A stretch of 64,000 bases of DNA from Actinomadura chibensis NBRC 106107. GTDB taxonomy: Bacteria; Actinomycetota; Actinomycetes; Streptosporangiales; Streptosporangiaceae. The stretch lies in contig NZ_BCQP01000052.1 of assembly GCF_001552135.1 (NCBI RefSeq), positions 1 to 64,000 on the forward strand, given 5' to 3'. The notes beneath the pieces are model-generated. The model did not search any database. It saw only the letters and a list, made by a program, of their open reading frames with translations, and was not told the origin of the DNA. Numbering within the stretch: position 1 is the stretch's first letter; each line of letters starts with the position of its first letter. Of the stretch, positions 42,915-51,543 are shown piece after piece. A program made the translations under genes and the position numbers.

Positions 42915-44561
42915 TCAGCTCAGCAGGCGCTGGCGGCCCGCGCGCCGCTTCATCGGCGCGAGCGCGGTCAGGTCGACCTCGATCAGGTACGGCCCGGAGC
43001 CCTCGGCCGACCGGGCGAACGCGCGGTCGAAGCCGTCCGCCGACGCGACCTTCTCGCCGGGCACGCCCATCGCCGCCGCGAGCGCGACGAAGTCGGGGGT
43101 GTGCAGGTCGACGTCGTGCCGGTCGCCGCCGAAGGTGGCCTCCTGGACGTCGCGCAGCACGCCGTAACCGCCGTCGTTGAACACGCAGACGGTGACGGGC
43201 GCGTCCTCCTGCGCGAGGGTCGCGAGCTCGCCGATCGACAGCATGATGCCGCCGTCGCCGTGGATCACCACGGCGCGCTCCCCGGTCCCGACCGCCGCGC
43301 CGAGCGCGAGCGGCAGGCCCGGGCCGATCGCGGCGGACGCCGGGTGCAGCGACGTGCGCGGCGCGAGCACCGGCAGCAGCCGGTCGCCCCAGGCGTAGGC
43401 GGGGACCGTCGAGTCGCGGACGACCGCGCCCGCGCGCGGCAGGTGCCGCCTTATCGAGGCCATCACCGCGCGGTGGTCGGGGCCGAGCGTCTCCAGGGAC
43501 GCGTCCCGCGCTTCGGCGGCGGCGCGCCGCGCGGACCGGCCCCACTCCGCGTCGGCCGCGCTCGTTGCGACCCGTTCGTCCAGGGCGCGGAGTGTTTCGC
43601 GGGCGTCGCCGTGCAGCGCGACGGCGGGCGGGTAGGTGCGGCCGAACACGCTCGCGTCGGCGTCGGCGTGGATCAGCCGGTCGGTGAGGCGGAGCGTCCA
43701 CGCGTCGGTCGTGTACATCTGGAACCGCGCGCCGACCGCGAGGACGACGTCGGCGCTCTCCACCGCCGCGCGCAGCGGCGGCGTCGTGACCAGCGCGCCG
43801 AGGCAGAGCGGATGGTCCTCGGGCAGCGCGCCGCGGCCCTGGACGGACGTCACCACCGGGATCTCCAGCCGCTCGACCAGGCGGCGCAGCTCCGGCCAGG
43901 CGCCCGCGCTCAGCACGCCGCCGCCCGCCCAGATCAGCGGGCGGCGCGCGGCCGCGAGCAGGTCGGCCGCCGCGCGCAGCCGGTCCTCGGGCGGCGCGCC
44001 CGGCACGTGCGGCGCGGGCTCCGGGACGGTCAGCGCGTCCGGCACCTCCGCGTACTGGAGGTTCACCGGAATCTCCACGGCGGTCGGGCGCGGCCATCCG
44101 GCGCCCGCCGCGCGTCCGGCCGCGACGACCGCGTCGCCGACGTCCTCGGCGCGGCGCACCGACCACGTCTCGCGGGTCAACGTGCGCAACATCGCCTGCT
44201 GCTGGTCGGCCTCGTGGAGGTAGCCCTTGGAGCGTCCCTGGTAGCCCGACTCGATCTGGCCGGTGATCAGCAGGACGCGGGAGCCCGCGAACTGCGCCTC
44301 GAACAGGCCGCCCATCGTGTTCGCCGTGCCGGGGCCGGTCGAGGCGAGCGCGACGCCGAGCCGTCCGGTGACGCGGGCGTACCCGTCGGCCGCGTGCACC
44401 GCCGCCTGCTCGTGCCGGACGGCCACGAACCGCACCCCGCCCCGCCGCCGGACCGCGTCCAGGATCGGCAGGTTGTGGACGCTCGCCACCCCGAACACGA
44501 CCTCCGCGCCGAGCGCCGCCAGCGCCTCCGCGACCAGGTCGCCGCCGGTGCGGGCGCTCAC
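42915..44561 (-). CDS. ThDP-dependent enzyme (acetolactate synthase / benzoylformate decarboxylase superfamily)
   Basis: 548 residues from GTG 44561, overlapping the aldehyde dehydrogenase stop (GTGA). The Pyr domain has the catalytic Glu in RHEQAAVHAADGYARVTG and STGPGTANTMGG; a central domain follows, and the PP domain has GDGGIMLSIGELATLAQ...VFNDGGYG (GDG...N metal-ThDP motif). Full-length members cleave or join 2-oxo acids through a carbanion intermediate. Pairing with an aldehyde dehydrogenase suggests decarboxylation of a 2-oxo acid to an aldehyde followed by oxidation, but a synthase or lyase reaction cannot be excluded. Confidence 0.87.
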   Translation of the reverse strand: MSARTGGDLVAEALAALGAEVVFGVASVHNLPILDAVRRRGGVRFVAVRHEQAAVHAADGYARVTGRLGVALASTGPGTANTMGGLFEAQFAGSRVLLITGQIESGYQGRSKGYLHEADQQQAMLRTLTRETWSVRRAEDVGDAVVAAGRAAGAGWPRPTAVEIPVNLQYAEVPDALTVPEPAPHVPGAPPEDRLRAAADLLAAARRPLIWAGGGVLSAGAWPELRRLVERLEIPVVTSVQGRGALPEDHPLCLGALVTTPPLRAAVESADVVLAVGARFQMYTTDAWTLRLTDRLIHADADASVFGRTYPPAVALHGDARETLRALDERVATSAADAEWGRSARRAAAEARDASLETLGPDHRAVMASIRRHLPRAGAVVRDSTVPAYAWGDRLLPVLAPRTSLHPASAAIGPGLPLALGAAVGTGERAVVIHGDGGIMLSIGELATLAQEDAPVTVCVFNDGGYGVLRDVQEATFGGDRHDVDLHTPDFVALAAAMGVPGEKVASADGFDRAFARSAEGSGPYLIEVDLTALAPMKRRAGRQRLLS

Positions 44562-45991
44562 TTTCCGCTCCCCGCCGGGCGCTGGATCGCCTTCAGCTCG
44601 GTGAACTGCGCGATCCCGTACGCGCCCAGCTCCCGGCCGTAGCCCGACTGCTTGTAGCCGCCGAACGGCGCCATGCCGTCGAACGGGGCGCCGTTGATCT
44701 GGATGCTGCCCGCCTCCATCCGCGCCGCGAACCGGAGGGCGTGCTCGTCGTCCGCGCCCCACACCGCCCCGGCCAGCCCGTACTGGGTGCCGTTGGCGAT
44801 CGCGACGGCCTCGTCCTCGTCCACGTAGGGGATCACGGCCAGGATCGGGCCGAACACCTCCTGCTGGGCGAGCGCGATGCGCGGATCGGTGACGACGAAG
44901 GCGGCGGGGGACGCGAAGTACCCGGTCTGCGGCAGGTCGGAGTCGGGGTGGGACCAGATCGTCCGGGCGCCGTCGACGAGGGCGCGCTCGACGTGCTCGG
45001 TCACCCGGTGCCGCTGGTTCGCGCTCGCGAGCGGGCCGACGTCGGCGTCCGGGTCGTCGGAGAGCCCCACCCGGTACTTCGCCATCGCCGCCGCGACCAG
45101 CTCCTCCGCCTCCGGCAGCGACTGGAACGGGACGAGCAGCCGCGACAGCGCCGTGCACGTCTGCCCGCTGTTGATCAGGACGGTCCGCACGCTCTTCTCG
45201 ACCGCCCCGGCGAGGTCGCCGCCGGGCAGCGCCACGGCGGCGGACTTGCCGCCGAGCTCCAGCGTCACCCGCTTGACGGACTCGGCCGCGACCTCGGCGA
45301 CCCGGCGTCCCGCGCGGGTCGAGCCGGTCAGCGACACCATCGACGTGCCGGGGTGCCGGGCGAGGTACTCGCCGACGTGCATCCCGTTGCCGAAGACCAG
45401 GTTGAACGCGCCGGGCGGGGCGCCCGCCGCCGCCATCGCCTCGGCGAGGACGAACGCGTCCAGCGGCGCGACCTCGCTCGGCTTCAGCACCACCGGGCAG
45501 CCCGCGGCGAGCGCCGGGCCGATCTTCGCGGCGGTCTGCAGCAGCGGGAAGTTCCACGGCGTCATCGCGGCGACCACGCCGACCGGCTCGCGCAGCACCG
45601 TCGAGCCGCCGGTCTCCACCGCGAACTCGACGTCGGCGACGGCCCGCGCGGTGTTGCGGAACGTTCCGATCGCGGTCCGCACCTGGTAGTCGGGGGCGTG
45701 CTTGCGCGGCATCCCCATCTCGCTGGAGATCAGCTCCGCGAGCCCGCCGAGCCGGGCCTCGATCTCGTCGGCGACCCGGTCCAGCAGCGCGGCCCGCTCA
45801 CCGGGCGGCATGCCGCGCAGCACCGTCCGGGCCCGGGACGCCGCCGCCACCGCCCGGTCCATGTCCGCGGTCGACGACTCGCGGACCGTGGCGACGCACT
45901 GCCCGGTGGAGGGATCGATGACGGCGATGACGTCCTCGCCATTGCTCTCGACCCATTCTCCGTCGATGTATGTGTCCGCACGGTGGTCCAT
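44558..45991 (-). CDS. NAD(P)+-dependent aldehyde dehydrogenase
   Basis: 477 residues from ATG 45991 with GCGGAG 5-6 nt upstream. The longer frame to 46096 would run through the promoter and is rejected. Catalytic residues are present: Glu in VTLELGGKS and Cys in NSGQTCTA; cofactor motifs are MTPWNFPL and SLTGSTRAGRRV, and EVFGPILAVIPY follows. It oxidises an aldehyde to the acid, most plausibly the product of the ThDP enzyme encoded directly downstream with a 4-nt overlap. First gene of the unit that runs to 38263, headed by the second PucR-box promoter. Confidence 0.92.
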   Translation of the reverse strand: MDHRADTYIDGEWVESNGEDVIAVIDPSTGQCVATVRESSTADMDRAVAAASRARTVLRGMPPGERAALLDRVADEIEARLGGLAELISSEMGMPRKHAPDYQVRTAIGTFRNTARAVADVEFAVETGGSTVLREPVGVVAAMTPWNFPLLQTAAKIGPALAAGCPVVLKPSEVAPLDAFVLAEAMAAAGAPPGAFNLVFGNGMHVGEYLARHPGTSMVSLTGSTRAGRRVAEVAAESVKRVTLELGGKSAAVALPGGDLAGAVEKSVRTVLINSGQTCTALSRLLVPFQSLPEAEELVAAAMAKYRVGLSDDPDADVGPLASANQRHRVTEHVERALVDGARTIWSHPDSDLPQTGYFASPAAFVVTDPRIALAQQEVFGPILAVIPYVDEDEAVAIANGTQYGLAGAVWGADDEHALRFAARMEAGSIQINGAPFDGMAPFGGYKQSGYGRELGAYGIAQFTELKAIQRPAGSGK

Positions 45992-46036
45992 GTCGCTCCG
46001 CTCACCAGTCCTGCGCGATCCAGTTCTGCGCGATCG

Positions 46037-46093
46037 GTCGAAGCCTAGAATCATCCACCGCGAAACCGTTGAGCCCGGACCACCAAAGAAATC
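46037..46093 (-). promoter_or_regulatory. Composite PucR-box promoter for the ALDH-led operon
   Basis: On the reverse strand GATTTCTTTGGTG (46093-46081) and GATTCTAGGCTTCGAC (46052-46037) repeat the two blocks found at 38177-38232, again with 28 nt between them. The start codon at 45991 is about 45 nt further on. TTTCTTTGGT fits the WWWCNTTGGT core of the PucR box, and a PucR-type gene is immediately upstream. Confidence 0.62.
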
Positions 46094-46131
46094 CACCGGG
46101 CATTATGTTCGGGACACAGCGCCCCGGAAGG

Positions 46132-47391
46132 TCAGGCGAACAGGCGGGCCCGCAGATCGGTCCGCGCCTCTTCCCGGTCGCGCCGCATCTGGACCGCGTC
46201 GAACGCCATCAGCGCGACATTCAGATCCCCGATGTCGGTGATGCGGCGCATATCCCGTCCGGTCAGCGTGGCGATCTGGCGCAGCCGATAGGCGACCGTG
46301 TTCGGATGGACGACGAGTTCTTCGGCCGTCCGCTGCAACGCCATATCGCAGGCGATGTAGACGCGGAGCGTGTCGAGCAGGTGCGGTTTCTCGACGAGCT
46401 GCCCGATGCGCGTCTCGATGAGCCGCTTGGACACCCACCGGTTGTGCGCGAGCAGGACTTCGAGGATCACGTCGGTGCACTGCGTGACCTGGCCGCGCTG
46501 GTCGCGGTAGATGCTGATCTCCAGCGCGGACAGCGCCTGCCGGCAGCTGTGCCCGGCGGCCGACAGCGTCGCGCCCGGCTCGCCCGCCGACACGAACAGC
46601 GACCGGCCCGGCTCGCCTTCGAGCATGTCGCCCAGCAGGGGCACCAGGCCGGGGCCCGGACGGTCGGTCGGCACCAGTGCCAGCAGCACGCCGCGCCGCT
46701 CGCGGATAAGGATCTCGCGGCGCGGGTCGTGCTTCCACAGCGCCTCCATGACCCGGCGGCGGACCCGCATCCACTGCTGCGCCGTCGGCACCGGATCGTG
46801 GTAGGCGGCGACCGCGCGGAACGGCTGGTGCGGGTTGATGTTGAGCATCCTGGCCTGGTCGTTGACCGTGCTCGCGTCGACCGCCGGGCCCGCGATCAGG
46901 CAGCTCAGCAGGTCGGTGCTGACCCGCGCCTGCCAGCCCGCCAGCTCGTTGTAGGTGCTGGTGAACGCCTCCAGCTCGTGCGTGCAGAGCACGTCGAACA
47001 GCTCGCCGAGCCGTCCGAGGACGACGCGGATCTCGTCCATGCCGGACTCGGTGTGCGCCAGCACGTGGTCGGTCAGGACGCGCTCCAGCAGCCGCAGCCA
47101 CTCGACCGCCTCGGCCACCGACCGGCCCTGCAGCGCGACCCGCGCGCCGCGGCCCGGCGGCAGCTCGGGCACCGCGCCGTTCCCGGCGAGCCCGTCGCCG
47201 CACAGCTCGATCACCCGCACCGCCATCTCGAACGCCTCGACGGGCGCCTGGCGGTCCACGGTGCCGGTTTCGGTCGTGCTCACGTACTGCCGGACGAACT
47301 CGTTCGCGATGGCGGTGGACGCCGACCTCAGATCGCGGGCAACGGCCGACAGGTGGTCGGCGAGCGCCGCGGACGTGTCGGATGATGCCAT
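46132..47391 (-). CDS. PucR/CdaR-family transcriptional activator
   Basis: 419 residues from ATG 47391, which has GGGGAAGGTG 3-6 nt upstream; an in-frame GTG 6 nt earlier is less well placed. The N-terminal part is a helical sensor (HVLAHTESGMDEIRVVLGRLGELFD), the middle is a GGDEF-like fold of the PucR class, and the C-terminal helix-turn-helix is LQRTAEELVVHPNTVAYRLRQIATLTG. In Bacillus, PucR activates purine-catabolism genes from WWWCNTTGGTTAA boxes; other members respond to sugar acids or amino compounds. Two matching sites lie in the window, both upstream of leftward catabolic operons. It is divergent from the ABC importer genes. Confidence 0.9.
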   Translation of the reverse strand: MASSDTSAALADHLSAVARDLRSASTAIANEFVRQYVSTTETGTVDRQAPVEAFEMAVRVIELCGDGLAGNGAVPELPPGRGARVALQGRSVAEAVEWLRLLERVLTDHVLAHTESGMDEIRVVLGRLGELFDVLCTHELEAFTSTYNELAGWQARVSTDLLSCLIAGPAVDASTVNDQARMLNINPHQPFRAVAAYHDPVPTAQQWMRVRRRVMEALWKHDPRREILIRERRGVLLALVPTDRPGPGLVPLLGDMLEGEPGRSLFVSAGEPGATLSAAGHSCRQALSALEISIYRDQRGQVTQCTDVILEVLLAHNRWVSKRLIETRIGQLVEKPHLLDTLRVYIACDMALQRTAEELVVHPNTVAYRLRQIATLTGRDMRRITDIGDLNVALMAFDAVQMRRDREEARTDLRARLFA

Positions 47392-47744
47392 GATCACCTT
47401 CCCCGGACCGGGGTCGGGGAGACACGCGTCACGCTCCCGACCCAGGTCCGTGGAGGTGTATCACGCTATTTCGGCCCACGTCAACGGCGTGATGCCCCGC
47501 CCCGGACCCCGCCCCGGGCCCCGCCCCGGCCAGGCAAGCGGTAGTTCGGCGGGCCCTTCGCGGGCGTCCGATTCCTGGGCAACTGTGTGCCCCACACAGG
47601 CACCCCCAGGGACTTTTGTGACTCCGCCCTCATGACATATGGCGGACCGTAAACGTTCACTGTGTCGACAACGGCACGGGCCGCGACGGCCCGGCACGGC
47701 GACCCGCCCTTCGAGGGCGCCCCGGACCGGAGGGACGGTGAATC
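47392..47744. other. 353-nt divergent control region between PucR and ABC importer genes
   Basis: No gene is seen. It holds three tandem near-copies of a CCCCGCCCCGG unit at about 47493-47531, a perfect CTGTGTG-CCC-CACACAG dyad (annotated separately), and the GGAGGGA ribosome site of the first permease gene at its right end. Promoters for both directions are expected here. No PucR-box match was found in it. Confidence 0.5.
47583..47599. promoter_or_regulatory. Perfect palindrome CTGTGTG-CCC-CACACAG
   Basis: A 7-3-7 inverted repeat about 145 nt before the permease gene and 190 nt from the PucR start. It could bind a dimeric regulator of the importer genes or form a hairpin in a leader RNA. 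Confidence 0.45.
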
Positions 47745-48638
47745 GTGACGGCGCAGACCTCGGCGACGCGTCCGCCACCCGCCGCTGACGCCCGCCCGCC
47801 GGCGGCGCGGCGGCGGGCCTGGCGGCCGGGATTCGTCACCGCGGCGCTCGGCCTGCCGGTCGCGTTCATGGCGATCGTCTACGCCTATCCGGTCGGCGCG
47901 ATGCTGCTGAAAAGCGTCACCGAGCCGACTGCGGGATTCGGGAATTTCACCGAGGCGGCGACCGACCGCACGATGTGGCACGTCCTCTGGATCACCGTCC
48001 GGATGTCCGCCGAAGTCGCGGTGCTGACCGTTCTGCTCGGCTTTCCGGTGGCGTATTTCCTCGCCCGGACGTCGAAACGCAAAGCGCGATTCCTCGTGCT
48101 CCTCGTCGTCATCCCGTTCTGGACGAGCATTCTCGTGCGCTCGTTCGCGTGGATCGTCCTGCTCGGCGACAACGGCCTGGTGACGAAGATCCTTGAACCG
48201 CTGACCGGTGACGGGCAGGGCATGCTCTACAGCGAGAGCGCCGTGATCATCGCGATGACGCACATTCTGCTGCCGTTCCCCATTCTCATCATCAAGGGGA
48301 CGCTGGACCAGATCGACGCCTCGCTGCCGCGTGCCGCGCGGTCCCTCGGCGCCGGGCCGGTCCGCGCGTTCGCGCACGTGTACCTGCCGCTGGCCGTCCC
48401 GGCGATCGTGAGCAGCGGGATGCTGGTGTTCGTCATCGCGCTCGGCTTCTACGTGACGCCCGCGCTGGTCGGCGGGCCGAAGCAGAGCACGATCGCGGTC
48501 GTGATCGCCGAGGCCGTCCAGGTGAACTTCGACTGGGGGATGGCGGCGACGCTCGCGACCCTGCTCCTGATCCTGGCCACCGCGCTCACCATGATCGTGC
48601 GGCGGCTCACCAAGGTGAAGGGGCTGGTGACGCTGTGA
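47745..48638 (+). CDS. ABC transporter permease, PotB-like
   Basis: 297 residues from GTG 47745. After a cytoplasmic proline-rich N-terminus there are six likely membrane helices, starting VTAALGLPVAFMAIVYAYPV. The EAA loop that docks the ATPase is AARSLGAGPVRAFAHVYLPLAVPAI. It matches the spermidine/putrescine-type (PotB/PotH) importers that also carry other amines, small organic acids and opine-like compounds. It overlaps the second permease gene by GTGA and is the first gene of the importer set. Confidence 0.88.
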   Translation: MTAQTSATRPPPAADARPPAARRRAWRPGFVTAALGLPVAFMAIVYAYPVGAMLLKSVTEPTAGFGNFTEAATDRTMWHVLWITVRMSAEVAVLTVLLGFPVAYFLARTSKRKARFLVLLVVIPFWTSILVRSFAWIVLLGDNGLVTKILEPLTGDGQGMLYSESAVIIAMTHILLPFPILIIKGTLDQIDASLPRAARSLGAGPVRAFAHVYLPLAVPAIVSSGMLVFVIALGFYVTPALVGGPKQSTIAVVIAEAVQVNFDWGMAATLATLLLILATALTMIVRRLTKVKGLVTL

Positions 48639-49513
48639 CCGCCGACCTCGGCGCCGTCCCGGCACGGCCGAAGCCCCCGGCCGGGAAGCGGCGCGGGAAG
48701 CGGAGCCCCGCGACCAAGGCGGAACGCGCGCTCGGCTGGGCGCTGCGCGGCCTGGTCGCGCTGATCCTCGCCTTCCTGGTGATCCCGATCCTGATCGTCG
48801 TCCTGGAGTCCTTCAACAGCGTCGACTACCTGTCGTTCCCGCTGGAGGGCTGGTCGCTGACCCACTACCGGCAGTTCTTCGCCGACTCCGCGTGGGTGGA
48901 CGCGACGCTGCTCAGCGCGCGGATCGCGCTGCTCGCGGCGGCGATCGCGACCGTCGTCGGGACGGCGGCGGCCTGGGGCCTCGCCCGCAGCCCGGCGCGC
49001 GGCAAGGGCGTCGTGTTCGCGCTGATGTACTCGCCGCTGGTCATCCCGATCATCGTGCTGGCGATGAGCTACTACTTCACGTTCGCCGACTTCCGCGTGA
49101 TCGGGCAGTGGCAGGTGATCGCGGTCGCGTACTCGGTGATGGGCGTCCCGTACGTCCTCGTGGCGGTGTCGAGCGCGCTCCAGCAGTTCGACTCCGAGCT
49201 GGAGAACGCGGCGCGGACGCTCGGCGCCTCGCTGCCGCGCACCCTGCTGCGGATCACGCTGCCGTCGCTGACGTCGGCCATCTCCGCGGGCGCGCTGTTC
49301 GCGTTCGTGATCGCCTTCGACGAGGCGGTGATCATCCTCTTCGTGTCCGGCACCGGTTCGGTCACGCTGCCGCGCAAGCTGTGGGACAGCGTGCGCTACG
49401 ACCTCACGCCCACGCTCGCGGTCGCCGGGACGATCCTCATCGCCGTCTGCGTCGGGCTGTTCCTCCTGTCCGAGTTGATCAAGATCCTCCGTGAACGGCG
49501 GGAGCGCCGATGA
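48635..49513 (+). CDS. ABC transporter permease, PotC-like
   Basis: 292 residues from GTG 48635 in a GTGA overlap. The basic N-terminus (KRRGKRSPATKAERALG) precedes six hydrophobic segments, and the EAA motif is NAARTLGASLPRTLLRITLPSL. FNSVDYLSFPLEGWSLTHYRQFF is the usual PotC-like first periplasmic loop. It pairs with the preceding permease to form the channel, and overlaps the ATPase gene by ATGA. Confidence 0.88.
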   Translation: MTADLGAVPARPKPPAGKRRGKRSPATKAERALGWALRGLVALILAFLVIPILIVVLESFNSVDYLSFPLEGWSLTHYRQFFADSAWVDATLLSARIALLAAAIATVVGTAAAWGLARSPARGKGVVFALMYSPLVIPIIVLAMSYYFTFADFRVIGQWQVIAVAYSVMGVPYVLVAVSSALQQFDSELENAARTLGASLPRTLLRITLPSLTSAISAGALFAFVIAFDEAVIILFVSGTGSVTLPRKLWDSVRYDLTPTLAVAGTILIAVCVGLFLLSELIKILRERRERR

Positions 49514-50673
49514 GCGAGCAAGCAAGCGCCGGCGCCGGCGCGCCGGTGACCGACGAGCGCCCGGTGCGGCCGGACCCGCCAGCGGCCGCCGAAGACCAGG
49601 TGGTGTTCTCCGGGATCCACAAGTGGTACGGGGACGCGCCCGCCGTCCACGACTTCAACCTCGCGATCCGCAAGCGCGAGTTCGTGACGCTGCTCGGGCC
49701 GTCCGGGTCGGGCAAGACGACGAGCCTGCGCATCCTCGCCGGGCTGGAGTCGGCGACCGCCGGGGAGGTCTACCTCGCCGGGCGGGCCGTCACCGACGAC
49801 GTCCCGGAGAAGCGCAACATCGGCCTCGTCTTCCAGAACTACGCGCTGTTCCCGCACATGACCGTCGCGCAGAACATCGCGTTCCCGCTGAAGATGCGGC
49901 GGATGAGGAAGGCGGACGCGGCCCGCGAGATCGACCGCGTCCTCACGATGACGCGGCTCACCGAGTTCCGGGACCGCTACCCGCGGCAGCTCTCCGGCGG
50001 CCAGCAGCAGCGCGTCGCGCTCGCCCGCGCGTTCGTGTTCGACCCGAGCGTCCTGCTGATGGACGAGCCGCTCGGCGCCCTCGACCGCAACCTCCGCGAC
50101 CACATGCGGCTTGAGTTGAAGGCGCTGCAGCAGCGGATCGGCGCGACCGTCCTCTACGTCACCCACGACCAGGACGAGGCGCTCGCCCTCTCCGACCGGA
50201 TCGGCGTCATGCACCGGGGCGTCCTCCAGCAGACCGCGCCGCCGCACGAGCTGTACGAGGCGCCGGTGAACTCGTTCGTCGCGAAGTTCCTCGGCAAGTC
50301 GATCTGCCTGCCCGCGCGGCGGGTGGAGAAAGGGGCGCGCACCGTCCTGGAGGTGTCCGGGGTGGACGGGCGCGTCCTGGTCGAGGCGGGCAACGACTGC
50401 TCGGCCGCCGACGACGCCGAGTTCATGATCCGGCCGGAGCGGCTGCGGATCTCCGCGGAGCGCCCGGACGCGGCCGACCGCAACGCGGCGCGCTGCACGG
50501 TCGCGGCGCACGTCTACCTCGGTCCGCAGATCGAGGTGCACCTGCGCACCGCCGAGGGCGCCGAGCTGGAGGCGATGGTGCCCGCGGAGCTGCGCGCCGA
50601 CTTCGAGGTCGGCTCGCCGCACTGGCTGAGCTGGGGACCGGGCGACTGCCGCTTCCTCCCCCGCGTCGACTGA
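49510..50673 (+). CDS. ABC transporter ATPase, PotA-like with TOBE domain
   Basis: 387 residues from ATG 49510. Walker A GPSGSGKTT, Q-loop FQNYALFPHMT, signature LSGGQQQRVALARA, Walker B VLLMDEPLGALD and switch His in YVTHDQDEAL are all present. Residues about 290-385 form a TOBE_2 regulatory domain (FVAKFLGKSICLPARRV; FMIRPERLRI). It powers the two upstream permeases. The matching substrate-binding lipoprotein gene is not adjacent but lies 4.3 kb downstream at 55014, after three CoA-pathway genes. Confidence 0.92.
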   Translation: MSEQASAGAGAPVTDERPVRPDPPAAAEDQVVFSGIHKWYGDAPAVHDFNLAIRKREFVTLLGPSGSGKTTSLRILAGLESATAGEVYLAGRAVTDDVPEKRNIGLVFQNYALFPHMTVAQNIAFPLKMRRMRKADAAREIDRVLTMTRLTEFRDRYPRQLSGGQQQRVALARAFVFDPSVLLMDEPLGALDRNLRDHMRLELKALQQRIGATVLYVTHDQDEALALSDRIGVMHRGVLQQTAPPHELYEAPVNSFVAKFLGKSICLPARRVEKGARTVLEVSGVDGRVLVEAGNDCSAADDAEFMIRPERLRISAERPDAADRNAARCTVAAHVYLGPQIEVHLRTAEGAELEAMVPAELRADFEVGSPHWLSWGPGDCRFLPRVD

Positions 50674-50754
50674 CGACTTCCTCCGATCTCTCTGAAACCG
50701 CCTCCCGCCACGACCTCTGTTCGGCATGCCTGCACTCGCACGGAAGGGCAAGCG

Positions 50755-51543
50755 ATGAATTCACCGGCACTGACGTGCTGTACGTGGCACATGGACGGAG
50801 ACGTCGGTGTGCTGACGCTGAACCGTCCGGACCGGCTCAACGCGATCTCCAACCGGGACATCGACGAGCTGGACCGGGTGATCATGCGGGCGGGCAAGGA
50901 TCCCGCCGTCCGGGCCGTGGTGATCACCGGGGCCGGACGGGGCTTCTGCTCCGGCGCGGACGTCAAGGAGTGGGCGGCCCGCGCCGACGCCGACGAGGAG
51001 TCCTGGCCCGCGAAGATGCACCGGACGATCGCCCGCCTCTACTGGCTGCCGAAGCCGGTGGTCGCGGCCGTGAACGGCGTCGCCGCCGGGTCGGGGTTCG
51101 ACATCGCGCTCACCGCCGACATGCGGATCGCGTCGGAGGCGGCCCGGTTCGGCCAGGTCTACGCGCAGCGCGGCATCTGCCCGGACGCGGGCGGCTCCTA
51201 CCTGCTGCCCCGCGTCGTCGGGGAGGCCCGCGCCGCCGAGCTGATCTACACCGGCCGGATCATCGACGCGGACGAGGCGCTGCGGATCGGCGTGGTCAGC
51301 GAGGTCGTCCCGCCGGAGAAGCTGATGGACCGCGCGCTGGAGCAGGCGGCCGTCTTCGCCGCCGGGCCGACCGTGGCGATCGGCATCGCGAAGCAGAACA
51401 TCCGGATGGGGCACACCATCGGGATCGAGGAGGCGCTGCGCAACGAGCAGCGCGGCGGGCACGCCTGCGTCCACACCGAGGACATGGCCGAGGGCCTCCG
51501 CGCCGCCGTCGAGAAGCGCCACCCCGTCTTCAAGGGCCGCTGA
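50755..51543 (+). CDS. Enoyl-CoA hydratase/isomerase (crotonase) family
   Basis: 262 residues from ATG 50755 with GAAGGGCAAGCG upstream. Oxyanion-hole blocks are GAGRGFCSGAD and NGVAAGSGFDIALTADMRIA. At the second catalytic position the sequence is CPDAGGSYLLPRVVG, with Asp where classic hydratases have Glu, a pattern found in isomerase-type members such as PaaG. It would hydrate or isomerise an unsaturated acyl-CoA made by the acyl-CoA dehydrogenase encoded downstream. It overlaps the synthetase gene by 1 nt (TGATG). Confidence 0.88.
   Translation: MNSPALTCCTWHMDGDVGVLTLNRPDRLNAISNRDIDELDRVIMRAGKDPAVRAVVITGAGRGFCSGADVKEWAARADADEESWPAKMHRTIARLYWLPKPVVAAVNGVAAGSGFDIALTADMRIASEAARFGQVYAQRGICPDAGGSYLLPRVVGEARAAELIYTGRIIDADEALRIGVVSEVVPPEKLMDRALEQAAVFAAGPTVAIGIAKQNIRMGHTIGIEEALRNEQRGGHACVHTEDMAEGLRAAVEKRHPVFKGR

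Noticed and set aside
46000..46096. Longer aldehyde dehydrogenase start
   Set aside because: It would place the PucR-box promoter inside the coding region; ATG 45991 has a ribosome site and fits the family length.
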